This document shows positions 28,564-36,573 of a DNA stretch of 64,000 nucleotides, piece after piece (the stretch's first letter is position 1; each line of letters opens with the position of its first letter). The notes below the pieces were generated by a model. The model ran no database searches. It worked only from the letters and a program-made list of their open reading frames with translations, and was not told where the DNA came from. Both the position numbers and the translations under genes were made by a program. The DNA is from Archangium sp. (lineage in GTDB: Bacteria; Myxococcota; Myxococcia; Myxococcales; Myxococcaceae), in assembly GCA_030681645.1 (NCBI GenBank), contig JAUXRX010000017.1, forward strand, positions 496,001 to 560,000, read 5' to 3'.

Positions 28564-29456
28564 CCGCCACCCCCGACGCAGCTCTCTCTGTCCCCGCTTC
28601 GATTCCACAGCCGGCCCTGCCTCTCACTGAGGGTCAGGTCATCACGTACGTGCGCGACTTGATCAGCTCGGGCGCCGCGAAGGTCGACCGCCGCCGGCCC
28701 GGGCCGAAGTTGGCGGCCGCTCTCGCGCAGGCCCAGGGCGAGTTCATCAACATCCCGAAGGACCGCGAGGTCGAGGTGGTGCCGAAGGACGGCGGCAAGG
28801 GCTACACCTTCCGCTACGCCACCCTGCCGGCCATCATGAAGGTGGTCCGAGCGCCGCTCTCGAAGCACGAGATTTCCCTCCTGATGTACCCGACGGTGCA
28901 TCACCGGGAGGGGATCGCCCTGCAGTACATCGAGGTCACGGCCTACCTGACGCACTCGAGCGGTGAGTGCGTCGTCGGGTCGATTGAAATCCCCTTCCAG
29001 GACAACAAGCCCCAGAAGTTGGGCGTCATCATCTCGTACTGCCGCCGCTACTTGGTCAACACCCTGCTGGGCATCGCGCAGGAAGACGAGTCGGACCTGG
29101 ACGACCAGGGCGTGATCGACGGCCCGCCGCCGATGGCCAACAACCTCACCCCTGCAGCCACCCAGCGCCCCGCGGCGAAGCCCCCCGAAGTGAAGACCGC
29201 CGCGCCCACCAGCGGGGCCCCTGCCGCCACCCCTCCCTCCCCCTCGGCAGGGGCCCCGCTCGCCGCACCCACTGGACCGGCCCCCACCGAGGCCGACTTC
29301 CACCTGCAGTTCGATGAGGCGAAGACCGAACCGGAGCTCACGAAGGTGGGCGCGTCGATCAACGAGTGGAAGCACACGCTCACCATCGAAGAGCAGGCCC
29401 GGCTCACCGCGAAGTTCAAGAAGCGCCGCGAGGAAATCCGCGCAGGCGGGAAGTAG
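28560..29456 (+). CDS. ERF-family single-strand annealing protein
   Basis: 298 aa. The N-terminal ~190 residues show the ERF pattern: KLAAALAQAQGEF, NIPKD, FRYATLPAIM, a THSSGECV block and QKLGVIISYCRRYLVNTLLGI followed by acidic QEDESDLDD. The C-terminal part has a Pro/Ala-rich linker (about 195-245) and a short charged helical tail. ERF proteins anneal complementary DNA strands and promote phage recombination, usually with a partner exonuclease; the next gene encodes a PD-(D/E)XK-type nuclease, forming a recombination pair. Start ATG overlaps the previous stop. Expected early and cytoplasmic. Confidence 0.9.
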   Translation: MTATPDAALSVPASIPQPALPLTEGQVITYVRDLISSGAAKVDRRRPGPKLAAALAQAQGEFINIPKDREVEVVPKDGGKGYTFRYATLPAIMKVVRAPLSKHEISLLMYPTVHHREGIALQYIEVTAYLTHSSGECVVGSIEIPFQDNKPQKLGVIISYCRRYLVNTLLGIAQEDESDLDDQGVIDGPPPMANNLTPAATQRPAAKPPEVKTAAPTSGAPAATPPSPSAGAPLAAPTGPAPTEADFHLQFDEAKTEPELTKVGASINEWKHTLTIEEQARLTAKFKKRREEIRAGGK

Positions 29457-29458
29457 CA

Positions 29459-30724
29459 ATGGGCACCCCTTCCGGCTCAGGCCTTGACCGCGCCGAGCTC
29501 TGCCCGGGCTCCATGGTGCTCCCTCACCTGGACTCGGGCGAGGGGGACGCTTCGTCCGACCACGGCCGGGCGATTCACCGCTTCCTGGACATCGTCGCCA
29601 AGCTCATCAACCAGCCCGGCTTCGTCGGCTCGATGGACGACGTGAAGAAGAACGCGCTGGCGCTGCTGGAGGTGAAGTACCGGACCATCGCCGCGGCCAT
29701 CGACCTCTCCATGGTGCCACACACGCAGGCCGGCGTGTGGCGCTCGGAGCAGGCCATGGTGTTCGACTTCTTCCTCCGCCGCGCGGAGTTCCTCGAGGTG
29801 ACGGAGCGGCGCTACCCGCCGCGCGTCTCGAGGTGGCAGGTCTTCGGCACGGCGGACCTCATCGGCGTCGACGGGGACACCGTGGTTGTCATCGACCTGA
29901 AGACCGGCTGGGGCTGGCGGCGCGCGCCGTCTGACTCGCTGCAGCTGCTCTTCTACGCCATCACCGCGGCCAAGGTGCTGGGCTGCTCGCGCGCGCGCGT
30001 CGGGTACATGGTGCTGCACGACGACGACACCGTGCCCCGCTTCATCATCGAAGAGGTGGACGAGTGGGCCCTGGCCGCGGCTGAAGAGCGCATCGCCCGC
30101 GTGCTCGAGGCCGGCGACCAGGTGAATGGCGATGACCCCGGCGTCTACAGGGCAGGCTCCGGGTGCCGCTACTGCCCGAGCATTCGCGTGTGCCCGGCCC
30201 AGGTGGGGCGCCTCTCGCAGCTGCTGCAGGGACCGAAGCACGCGCTCCTCGCGCTCACCGGCGGGCTGCAGGTGCCTGGCGTCGACGCGAAGAAGGAGCT
30301 CCCGATGGTGCGCGCGGAGGACCTCCCGCGGCTGCTCGATGCCATCGAAGCGGGGCGCGTCACCCTGAAGCAGATGGTGGAGGACGTGAAGAACGCGGTG
30401 CGCGCGGTCGGCACCATTCCGATGCCGAACGGCATGCAGCTCGGCGACATCCGCGTCACGCGCGACACGCTCATCGCGGAGAAGGCGGGCCCTGTTCTCG
30501 ATGCCGAGTTCGGCGCCGACGCGGCCGACAGGGCCATCGAAACGAAGTTCGTCCTCACGAAGTCGGCGGTGGAGGAGCTCGTGGCGGCGCGGTGCGCGCA
30601 CACCGGGGAGAAGAAGGCCCCGACGATGCGCGCGGTGCTGGAGAAGTTGGAGGAGGCCGGCGCGGTGTCGACTTCCGAGTTCTACGACGTGAGGGTGCAC
30701 AAGGCACCGAAGGTGAAGAAATGA
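29459..30724 (+). CDS. PD-(D/E)XK nuclease, DUF2800/Cas4-like phage exonuclease
   Basis: 421 aa from the ATG at 29459, two bases after the ERF stop. It opens DRAELCPGSMVLPHL, and has a histidine in DHGRAIHRF, then the catalytic core GTADLIGVDGD, VVVIDLKTGWG (Asp and Lys of the PD-(D/E)XK site) and SLQLLFYAI. A C-terminal Cys cluster (GCRYCPSIRVC) probably binds Fe-S or zinc, as in Cas4/RecB-like proteins. The C-terminal ~130 residues are an additional helical region. It should resect DNA ends for the annealing protein encoded upstream. It overlaps the next gene by four bases. Confidence 0.85.
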   Translation: MGTPSGSGLDRAELCPGSMVLPHLDSGEGDASSDHGRAIHRFLDIVAKLINQPGFVGSMDDVKKNALALLEVKYRTIAAAIDLSMVPHTQAGVWRSEQAMVFDFFLRRAEFLEVTERRYPPRVSRWQVFGTADLIGVDGDTVVVIDLKTGWGWRRAPSDSLQLLFYAITAAKVLGCSRARVGYMVLHDDDTVPRFIIEEVDEWALAAAEERIARVLEAGDQVNGDDPGVYRAGSGCRYCPSIRVCPAQVGRLSQLLQGPKHALLALTGGLQVPGVDAKKELPMVRAEDLPRLLDAIEAGRVTLKQMVEDVKNAVRAVGTIPMPNGMQLGDIRVTRDTLIAEKAGPVLDAEFGADAADRAIETKFVLTKSAVEELVAARCAHTGEKKAPTMRAVLEKLEEAGAVSTSEFYDVRVHKAPKVKK

Positions 30725-31095
30725 GCGCCAGCAATCTGGAGCAGGTGGCCGCGTGGCAGCGGCTCGAAGAAGTGGTGAAGGCGTACGACCCCGCGGACCA
30801 GTCGCACCGCATGAAGCTGCACCAGGCCGCCAACGCCTACGCCGCCACGTGTAAGAGCACGGGGAAGCCGACGCCCGGCCGCGTGGTGGGCACCGGCGGC
30901 CGCGAGCTCCGCGGTGGGTTCGTCGCTCCGTTCGGCAACGACAAGGGTGTGGCGCTCGAGGAGATCGAGACCAGCGGACTCGAGTGGCTGGCCAACGCGG
31001 TGGAGTCGAACGTGCGCGACCCCGAGCGCGCGCGCTTCAAGGCGAAGAACCAGCAGCTGCTCAACGCCATCCGGAAAGAGCTGGCCACCAGGTGA
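30721..31095 (+). CDS. Early phage protein of unknown function, 124 aa
   Basis: 124 aa from the ATG at 30721 overlapping the nuclease stop (ATGA). Helical N-terminus (LEQVAAWQRLEEVVKAYD), a central Gly/Arg-rich turn (GTGGRELRGGF), and a basic C-terminal helix. No signal peptide or known motif. Position suggests DNA replication or recombination support, which is inference. Confidence 0.72.
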   Translation: MSASNLEQVAAWQRLEEVVKAYDPADQSHRMKLHQAANAYAATCKSTGKPTPGRVVGTGGRELRGGFVAPFGNDKGVALEEIETSGLEWLANAVESNVRDPERARFKAKNQQLLNAIRKELATR

Positions 31096-31586
31096 GCAGC
31101 GGCGGGGCCGTCAACAGCGTGAAGGTCGCTGCGTGGGCGAAAGAGTTCTTCGCAAAGAACCCCGGCGCGTCCACCAACCAGTGCCTCAAGGCGATGAACA
31201 ACGCTCGCATTCCCCCGCTGTCCGACCTCGTGAAGCGGATTCACCTGGAGCACCAGCGGAAGAAGTTGGCCTCGATGTTGGACCACCCCGCGAAGGACAG
31301 CGGGCCCGGCGGTGCGCAGCCGATTTCCCCAGCGCACGACGACGAGAAAGAGAACCCGATGCCCCCGCCTCCCATCGCCCCCGTGAAGCCGTTGATCACC
31401 CCGCCCCCGAGCGCTCAGGCCAAGGAGAAGGAGGTCATCACGGCGCCTGCCCGCGCGCTGCTCGCCGCGATGCGCCAGCTCGGGTGCGACTCCTGCACCA
31501 TCACCATCATCGATGACGGCGTGAAACCGGTCACCGAGTTCAAGCTCACCTACCGCCAGGCCGGAGGTGGCTCGCTCGACCTCTGA
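31092..31586 (+). CDS. Early phage protein of unknown function, 164 aa
   Basis: 164 aa from the GTG at 31092, which overlaps the preceding TGA. Residues 8-65 are a helical domain (AAWAKEFFAKNPGAS, LVKRIHLEHQRKKLASML) that could be a DNA-binding or regulatory fold. A Pro-rich linker follows, and then a small beta-rich C-terminal domain (CDSCTITIIDDGVKP). No family recognised. Confidence 0.7.
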   Translation: MSSGGAVNSVKVAAWAKEFFAKNPGASTNQCLKAMNNARIPPLSDLVKRIHLEHQRKKLASMLDHPAKDSGPGGAQPISPAHDDEKENPMPPPPIAPVKPLITPPPSAQAKEKEVITAPARALLAAMRQLGCDSCTITIIDDGVKPVTEFKLTYRQAGGGSLDL

Positions 31587-31750
31587 TGAAAAGGCAGTGG
31601 CGATCCGCGCGGGAATCACGACCCGACTTCGCCTGTGGCTGAGGTTGCGCAGTTCCTCACCTGCAGGTTCGCGGTGGCGCTCAAGGGTCTGGATGAGTCG
31701 GTTCGAGTCCCCCTGCTGCCCTCACTCGTAGCACCCACCTCAGGAGCACC

Positions 31751-32110
31751 ATGGGCAACAAGTCGAAGGTCAAGAAGGACGCCACCGGCAGGAACGTCGC
31801 TCGCATCGTCGAGTTCAAGAAGACCGACGGGAAGCGCGGCGAGAAGAAGGTGAAGTGGGACGAGAAGCGGAACCTGGCCGAGGCCGGCATGCCGCGGAGC
31901 TCGCGCTCGTGGCAGGGGCTCAAGGAGAAGACCATCGCCCCGCGGGTGAGCGGCCACGTGGGGGACAGCATCAAAACGGTGCAGGGCCGGCTGGTGATGA
32001 AGCCCCTCTACAACTCCGCCAACGGGGTGCCCAAGCGCAAGTCGCCGGCGCCGCGGCCCGAGGTGAACACGAAGCGCCAGCCCTGGCAGAAGAAGACGGC
32101 CGCTCCGTGA
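31751..32110 (+). CDS. Basic early phage protein, 119 aa
   Basis: 119 aa, strongly Lys/Arg-rich throughout (KSKVKKDATGRN, KRGEKKVKWDEKR, TKRQPWQKKT), with little predicted hydrophobic core, which suits nucleic-acid binding. CAGGAG lies seven bases before the ATG. The 164-base gap before it holds no supported gene. Confidence 0.68.
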   Translation: MGNKSKVKKDATGRNVARIVEFKKTDGKRGEKKVKWDEKRNLAEAGMPRSSRSWQGLKEKTIAPRVSGHVGDSIKTVQGRLVMKPLYNSANGVPKRKSPAPRPEVNTKRQPWQKKTAAP

Positions 32111-32331
32111 GCTCGCTCGAGGAGGGCAGGGTTGGGAACCACTCGCTCTTCTACGAAGGGCCTGGCGATCGCTACTACGTGGGCCACTTCGCGCCCATGC
32201 CCAGCACCTACCGAGAGGTGAAAGAGCACGGACTCCCTCAGTTCGTCGTCGCATCCGGCTCCCTCGCGGCGTGCGCAGCTGCGCGGCGCTTGCTCTCCGG
32301 AGAGGCACGGCGCCTCGGTGAGTCGAGGTGA
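32107..32331 (+). CDS. Small early phage protein, 74 aa
   Basis: 74 aa from the GTG at 32107 overlapping the preceding TGA. YEGPGDRYYVGHFAP suggests a compact beta domain, with a helical C-terminus. Function unknown; the overlapping starts and stops are the main support. Confidence 0.6.
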   Translation: MSSLEEGRVGNHSLFYEGPGDRYYVGHFAPMPSTYREVKEHGLPQFVVASGSLAACAAARRLLSGEARRLGESR

Positions 32332-32546
32332 AGAGCATCGGCGCGGAGGTCCGTCGACGGCAGGGACAGCGGCTCGAGCGCCGCGCGCGCCCTCCCCTGC
32401 CCCGCGTCATCGAGCACCACGTGGTGCAGGTGATGCCGGAGGGGAGCCAGCGCCCGCGCGGGGCGAGCTGGAGGAAGAGCGGCCAGGTGCACTGGAGCGG
32501 ATGGGGCGGCCACAGGTTGGGCGAGAACTGGGGGACCATTCGATGA
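32328..32546 (+). CDS. Small Arg/Trp-rich early phage protein, 72 aa
   Basis: 72 aa from the GTG at 32328 overlapping the previous TGA; its end overlaps the next ATG. Basic N-terminus (RRRQGQRLERRARP), then a Trp/Gly-rich segment. Function unknown; it could be a shadow, but the chain of four-base overlaps supports it. Confidence 0.5.
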   Translation: MKSIGAEVRRRQGQRLERRARPPLPRVIEHHVVQVMPEGSQRPRGASWRKSGQVHWSGWGGHRLGENWGTIR

Positions 32547-32866
32547 CGACCGCCGCGTTCAAGAAGCTCCGACGCGCGGTGTTCGAGCGCGCCGAGAACC
32601 AGTGCGAGGGCGGGTGTGGCCGGTGGATAACGCCCGATGACGCGCACCTCGACCACATGTTTGGCCGCGCCCGCCGGCAGGAGTCGGTCTCCAACTGCTG
32701 GGCGCTCTGCATCACCTGCGACACGGCCAAGACCGTCAACCAGCCGAGCGCCGCTCACTGGCTCAACCGCTTCATCGTGCACTGCGAAGAGCACGGCTAC
32801 CTCCCGGAGATCGAGATCGCCGAAGCGCGGCTCGAGTCCCTCCGCGCGAAAGGACTCACCACGTGA
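32543..32866 (+). CDS. HNH-fold protein
   Basis: 107 aa from the ATG at 32543. CEGGCG and CITC supply a zinc site, HLDHMFGRAR the catalytic His pair, and SVSNCWALC the central Asn, giving the HNH order. The helix before it (FKKLRRAVFERAENQC) matches the usual lead-in. HNH proteins in phage genomes act as homing or packaging endonucleases; this one sits in the early operon, away from terminase. Confidence 0.82.
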   Translation: MTTAAFKKLRRAVFERAENQCEGGCGRWITPDDAHLDHMFGRARRQESVSNCWALCITCDTAKTVNQPSAAHWLNRFIVHCEEHGYLPEIEIAEARLESLRAKGLTT

Positions 32867-33534
32867 AGACCGAGAAGCCCTGCATCTGCGACCCCAACCC
32901 CTTCCAGTGCGGCCCGGGCTGTCTCTGCGCCGGGTGCGGCTGCATCAAGGAGCGGCCCATTCTCTTCTCCGCTCCGATGGTGCTGGCGTTGCTCGCGGGA
33001 ACGAAGACGCAGACCAGGCGCATCGTGAAGCCCCAGCCGAAATCGGCCCGAGCAACCACGAAGGAGAGTCCGGTAGAGCCCATCGAACTGCCGATCCTCG
33101 GAGACCCCGAGAAGGAGCCGTTTCGCGCGGGGATGCGCCTCTGGGTGAAGGAGACGTGGCGCCCGCTCTCTTCCATTCGCATGCGCGGGCGGATCCACTG
33201 CATCGAATACGCTGCCGACAAGAAGGCCGAGTTTTGCACCGCGGCCAAGGACTGGAAAAAGCCGAAGGCTGCGAAGACCGGAAATGTCTCCCCGCTCTTC
33301 ATGCCCAGGTGGGCGAGCCGGCTCACGCTCGAGGTCACCGGCGTGCGGATCGAGCGACTGCAGGAGATCACCCCGACGGACGCGATCGCCGAGGGAATTC
33401 AGCACCTCTACGAGTGGGCGCAGTACCCGCGGCGCGTCTACTCGCAGCTGTGGGAGTCGATCAACGGCGCCGGCAGCTGGGCGGCGAACCCGTGGGTGTG
33501 GGCGATCACGTTCAAGGTCCTCACCGAGCCGTGA
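32863..33534 (+). CDS. Phage protein with ASCH-like core
   Basis: 223 aa. A Cys-rich leader (CICDPNPFQCGPGCLCAGCGC) precedes ILFSAPMVLALLAGTKTQTRR, RLWVKETWRP, PLFMPRWASRLTLEVTGVRIERLQEI and DAIAEGI. This order is found in a widespread phage/prophage protein family whose core looks like the ASCH/PUA-like RNA-binding fold. No biochemical function is established. Coupled by overlaps on both sides. Confidence 0.72.
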   Translation: MKTEKPCICDPNPFQCGPGCLCAGCGCIKERPILFSAPMVLALLAGTKTQTRRIVKPQPKSARATTKESPVEPIELPILGDPEKEPFRAGMRLWVKETWRPLSSIRMRGRIHCIEYAADKKAEFCTAAKDWKKPKAAKTGNVSPLFMPRWASRLTLEVTGVRIERLQEITPTDAIAEGIQHLYEWAQYPRRVYSQLWESINGAGSWAANPWVWAITFKVLTEP

Positions 33535-33773
33535 CTGACCCGGGGCCCGCCGAAGACTGGGAGATTTGGACCGGCTCGAGCCTCGCCCTCGTCATCCGCA
33601 AGGCTGACCCCGACAAGCCCTGGCTCACCCGGGTGATGTCGCTGAAGTACCAGATGCCCGGGGTGCTCCGCTCGCACGCGCTCCTCGTCTTCACCCGCGC
33701 GCTCTCCCGCGGCTACCTGATTCCCCTGCCTCACCACGCAGCACCTACCGAAGGAGACACCGATGCCCCCTGA
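33531..33773 (+). CDS. Small early phage protein, 80 aa
   Basis: 80 aa from the GTG at 33531 overlapping the previous TGA. Trp-rich N-terminus (EDWEIWTGSSLALVIRK). It overlaps the next gene by eleven bases. Function unknown. Confidence 0.6.
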   Translation: MTDPGPAEDWEIWTGSSLALVIRKADPDKPWLTRVMSLKYQMPGVLRSHALLVFTRALSRGYLIPLPHHAAPTEGDTDAP

Positions 33774-34221
33774 TTCAGCCGCACCCTCTGCCGCTTCACC
33801 CTCCCCCGCCCCTCCCCGGCGGCCGCTGCCGCCGTTCATCGAGATCCTGCTCACCGCCGGGACCGTCGACTGCAAGTGCGGCGGCCCGAAGTGCCCGGGC
33901 ACCCTCGCGCGCGCGGCCAACACTGCGGCGGAAGCGGCGGCAGGCACTTCCGTGGCCCGGGGCACGGTGCTCGACAAGAGCATCGAGTTCGAGCGTGAGC
34001 TGGCCCGCCTCATCAACCGCTTGAGCCTCGAGAGCCACTTCGGCAACCGACCGGACTTCGAGCTCGCGCGGCTGGCGTGGACGTTCCTCGAGAACCAGTC
34101 CATGCGCGCCCATGTGACGGAGGCGAAGCCCGGGGCCACCCGCGAAGAGCTCTTCATCGCGATGAACAAGGCGGCCTTCAAGCTGGGCTACCGCATCACC
34201 GACATGGCGCCCATCAGCTGA
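33763..34221 (+). CDS. Last early-operon protein, 152 aa, unknown
   Basis: 152 aa; AAGGAG lies upstream of the ATG at 33763. A Pro/Ser/Ala-rich N-terminus precedes a CKCGGPKCPG motif (possible metal site) and a helical C-terminus (FERELARLINRLSLE). It ends the rightward operon; convergent lysis-region genes begin on the opposite strand 95 bases on, with no clear terminator between. Confidence 0.68.
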   Translation: MPPDSAAPSAASPSPAPPRRPLPPFIEILLTAGTVDCKCGGPKCPGTLARAANTAAEAAAGTSVARGTVLDKSIEFERELARLINRLSLESHFGNRPDFELARLAWTFLENQSMRAHVTEAKPGATREELFIAMNKAAFKLGYRITDMAPIS

Positions 34222-34316
34222 GAGGTCGGCATTCCGCCGGCCTCACCCCGGTGTGGACCGGGAGGGGAGCACTCAGTGCGTTTCGGCCTGGCCCGGGCTT
34301 CCCCGAAGGGCGTTTC

Positions 34317-34658
34317 TCAGGGCTTCGGTGCGGTCGCCTTGGCGATCCCGAAGCCAGCCGCGACCCCCGCCGCCACCGCGCCCACCACGATGGCGATGAA
34401 GGCGGGGGTGCTCACGATGACGTTCCCCTTCACGAGGTCCTTGCCGAACGCCTCATTGCGCGCGTTCACCCTCTCCCGCCTCACCTGTTCCTGCTCGTCG
34501 ACCAGCTGCCCCGGGAAGGGCGCAGGCTCGCCCGTGGCGAGCTTTACGGAGCGCCCGGGCGCAATCGGGGCGTCGGCCGGGAACACCACAGCCGCGGGCT
34601 CCTGGGCGGCGGCAGGGGCAGCGAGACACAGCACCAGCAGCAGGCTCAGGGTCTTCAT
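34317..34658 (-). CDS. Secreted membrane-anchored protein of the lysis region, possible spanin part
   Basis: 113 aa with a clear signal peptide (MKTLSLLLVLCLAAPAAAQ), a charged middle (DEQEQVRRERVNARNEAFGKD) and a C-terminal membrane segment (AFIAIVVGAVAAGVAAGFG). Position at the end of the late region beside holin- and endolysin-like genes suggests a lysis or membrane-fusion role. It is not a typical Rz protein. It overlaps the next upstream gene by four bases. Confidence 0.65.
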   Translation of the reverse strand: MKTLSLLLVLCLAAPAAAQEPAAVVFPADAPIAPGRSVKLATGEPAPFPGQLVDEQEQVRRERVNARNEAFGKDLVKGNVIVSTPAFIAIVVGAVAAGVAAGFGIAKATAPKP

Positions 34659-34855
34659 CGGCGGTTCCTCGCGGCCTCTTCGGCCTGGTCGGCGGTGGTG
34701 ATGGCGTCGGCGGCGGCCTTGCCTGCGACCTCGGCCTTGTGGACGGCGCTCTGCGTCAGCGCCTCTCCGAGAGCCAGGAGTCCCTTCCCGAGGAGCGCCG
34801 TCTGCTCCGGGGTGAGGTTGAGCCCGGCGAGGGCGGTGGCGATGGGGTCGCTCAT
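34655..34855 (-). CDS. Small Ala-rich helical protein of the lysis region
   Basis: 66 aa, almost entirely helical and Ala-rich (LLGKGLLALGEALTQSAVHKAEVAGKAAADAI). No membrane segment of full length. Overlaps both neighbours by four bases, so it belongs to the late lysis operon. Function unknown. Confidence 0.6.
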   Translation of the reverse strand: MSDPIATALAGLNLTPEQTALLGKGLLALGEALTQSAVHKAEVAGKAAADAITTADQAEEAARNRR

Positions 34856-35115
34856 GACTGGTCTTCCTCCACGACGGGCTTGGGGGCGCGGCTGCTGTTG
34901 AGCGCCACCGCGTTGACGCCGGCGACGAAGGCGAGGAATCCGGTGGAGAGCTTCTCCCCGCGCTCGAGGGCCTTGGCCTCGTACACGTTGAGCGCCTTGG
35001 CGAAGCCGGAGAAGAGCGGGAGCAACGCGCCCACCGCGGTGAGCACCACCAGCAGCACCTGCACCCAGGTGGGCATGCTGGCGATGACTTCGGGGGGAAC
35101 GACGGGGGTGTCCAT
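34852..35115 (-). CDS. Candidate holin, two membrane segments
   Basis: 87 aa from the ATG at 35115; the frame is open further upstream but only antisense to the endolysin. Segment 1: WVQVLLVVLTAVGALLPLFSG. Segment 2: LSTGFLAFVAGVNAVAL. Both are separated by a short charged loop, and the C-terminus is charged, fitting a two-TM holin. It lies next to the endolysin gene in the same operon. Confidence 0.68.
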   Translation of the reverse strand: MDTPVVPPEVIASMPTWVQVLLVVLTAVGALLPLFSGFAKALNVYEAKALERGEKLSTGFLAFVAGVNAVALNSSRAPKPVVEEDQS

Positions 35116-35126
35116 GGCGAGCTCCT

Positions 35127-35711
35127 TCAGTCGTGGGTGAAACAGACGACGTTGCGCGAGCCGAACCCGGACGTGAGGGTCCCGCGGCTGAAGTTGGTGA
35201 GCCCGGCCTGCGCGATGAAGAGCCCCGCCTCCCCGTTGTCGGGGACGAAGAGCGCCACGTGGCCGCTCAGCTCGCGCTTCGTCACCGGGTGCACCTCGGG
35301 GTTGATCCACCCCACCACCGACACGTGCCCGAGGTTCGCCCGCGCCTGCGCCTCAAAGGGCGTGCATTCGCGCCAGCCGTGCTTCCGCCCGTCGCGCTGC
35401 AGCCAGCGCACCTGGTCGTTGGCAGAGAGTTGCTTGAGCTCCGCGCCCACCAGCCACCACCGCGGCACCTCGCAGCCCAGGGCCCGGGTGATGTCGTTGA
35501 GCCAGATGTTGCAGTACGTCGAGACCTTCGTGAGCCCGCCGGCCAGCTGCTCCACGAGCTTCTGCCAGCGCTTCCCGGTGTCGAGTCCGAACTGCGCCAC
35601 GATGCGGTCGGTGATGACGCCCGAGCGCGAGGTGGTGCCGCTCGTCATCGGCGGGGTGAGGGGCAGCCAGGGGTGATCGAGCCGCCACGCCATGTCGGGG
35701 AGCGCGGTCAT
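35127..35711 (-). CDS. Candidate endolysin, Cys/His peptidase type
   Basis: 194 aa. Conserved-looking pieces are STYCNIWLNDITRALGCEVPRWW with a candidate Cys nucleophile, a WREC block, and SGHVALFVPD with a candidate catalytic His, then IAQAGLTNF. This Cys-then-His order resembles NlpC/P60- or CHAP-like peptidoglycan peptidases encoded as phage endolysins. There is no signal peptide, so it would need the neighbouring holin to reach the wall. It overlaps the next upstream gene by four bases. Confidence 0.7.
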   Translation of the reverse strand: MTALPDMAWRLDHPWLPLTPPMTSGTTSRSGVITDRIVAQFGLDTGKRWQKLVEQLAGGLTKVSTYCNIWLNDITRALGCEVPRWWLVGAELKQLSANDQVRWLQRDGRKHGWRECTPFEAQARANLGHVSVVGWINPEVHPVTKRELSGHVALFVPDNGEAGLFIAQAGLTNFSRGTLTSGFGSRNVVCFTHD

Positions 35712-36022
35712 TCCGCCACCGCCGCTTCGTGCTTCGCCTCGAGCGCAGCCACCTTCTGCTGGAGCTCGGCGATCGCCGACGACATCGCGGCCATGTCCGA
35801 GCTCGCCCGCTTCGACTCGCTGAGGAGCACCGCGACGTTCTCCGACAGCCGCGACACGCTCGCCTGCAGCACGTTCAGCTTGCTGATGACCTCGTTTTCC
35901 GCCTTGTCCTGGCCGCGGAAAATGCGCCCGATGAGGAGCGCGAGCAGCCCGCCGCCGCCGGCGGTACCCACCGTCTTCAACGCTTCACCGCTGCCCTCGG
36001 GCAGCAGGCTCGGGTCGCTCAC
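35708..36022 (-). CDS. Membrane protein with coiled coil in the lysis region
   Basis: 104 aa from the GTG at 36022 (an open extension upstream lacks local codon bias). TAGGGGLLALLIGRIF is a short membrane segment; VLQASVSRLSENVAVLLSES and AIAELQQKVAALEAKHEA form a coiled coil with heptads. The topology (N-terminal membrane anchor, periplasmic coiled coil) resembles inner-membrane spanins. Overlaps the endolysin start by four bases. Confidence 0.65.
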   Translation of the reverse strand: MSDPSLLPEGSGEALKTVGTAGGGGLLALLIGRIFRGQDKAENEVISKLNVLQASVSRLSENVAVLLSESKRASSDMAAMSSAIAELQQKVAALEAKHEAAVAE

Positions 36023-36573
36023 AGGTCCACCGCCGGATCTTCCCCGCCCATGATGGAGCACTCGCACGGATCGCACGTCGCGGGGTTCACGGCGTCCGTC
36101 CTGAGAAACACGTTGTCTTCACCGAAGGAGAACGAGCCCCCGTCGGGCAGCTTGCGCAGACAAGGGAGCCCGGCGTCGTGCGTGTTGCGCCGGACGCACT
36201 TTCGCGCGGTGGCGCCCGGGAACACGAAGGGGAACTGATGGTCCCACCGAGCAATGACCGCGGGGAAGGTGCCGGCGGCGTCGATGACGCAGTCGTTCCA
36301 ATCCTTCACGCGCACCAGGTCCTTGATGCCAACCATGGCGGGCGGGAGGTCGAAGCTCAGCCCGCCGTCGCTCAGCACGGTGCGGATGACGGGGAAGCGG
36401 ATCCGGTCGTTGCGGCGGAGCGAGACGCCCGCGTCACGCGCGAGATTGAGCCCTTCGTCGCTCACCCACACCGGGCAGGTGGCGACCCGGTTGGGAGTGG
36501 CGCCGCTCAAGCCCACGAAGATGGCGATGACGGTGCCGCCGGTCAGCGTCACAGCGAGAAGGAAGCGCCTCAT
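36019..36573 (-). CDS. Exported or membrane-anchored late protein, 184 aa, unknown
   Basis: 184 aa from the ATG at 36573 (an ATG at 36582 adds three residues). N-terminal membrane/signal segment FLLAVTLTGGTVIAIFVGL, then a beta-rich domain with several Cys residues (CPVW, DCVI, KCVRR, PCLRK, TCDPCECS) that could form disulfides after export. Overlaps its neighbours on both sides. No family recognised. Confidence 0.65.
   Translation of the reverse strand: MRRFLLAVTLTGGTVIAIFVGLSGATPNRVATCPVWVSDEGLNLARDAGVSLRRNDRIRFPVIRTVLSDGGLSFDLPPAMVGIKDLVRVKDWNDCVIDAAGTFPAVIARWDHQFPFVFPGATARKCVRRNTHDAGLPCLRKLPDGGSFSFGEDNVFLRTDAVNPATCDPCECSIMGGEDPAVDL

Noticed and set aside
31700..31720. GGTTCGAGTCC sequence resembling a tRNA T arm
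   Set aside because: The T stem does not pair well and no matching acceptor or anticodon arm lies upstream at tRNA spacing.
34222..34316. Terminator between the convergent early and late operons
   Set aside because: Only short GC-rich dyads are visible and none is followed by a T run.
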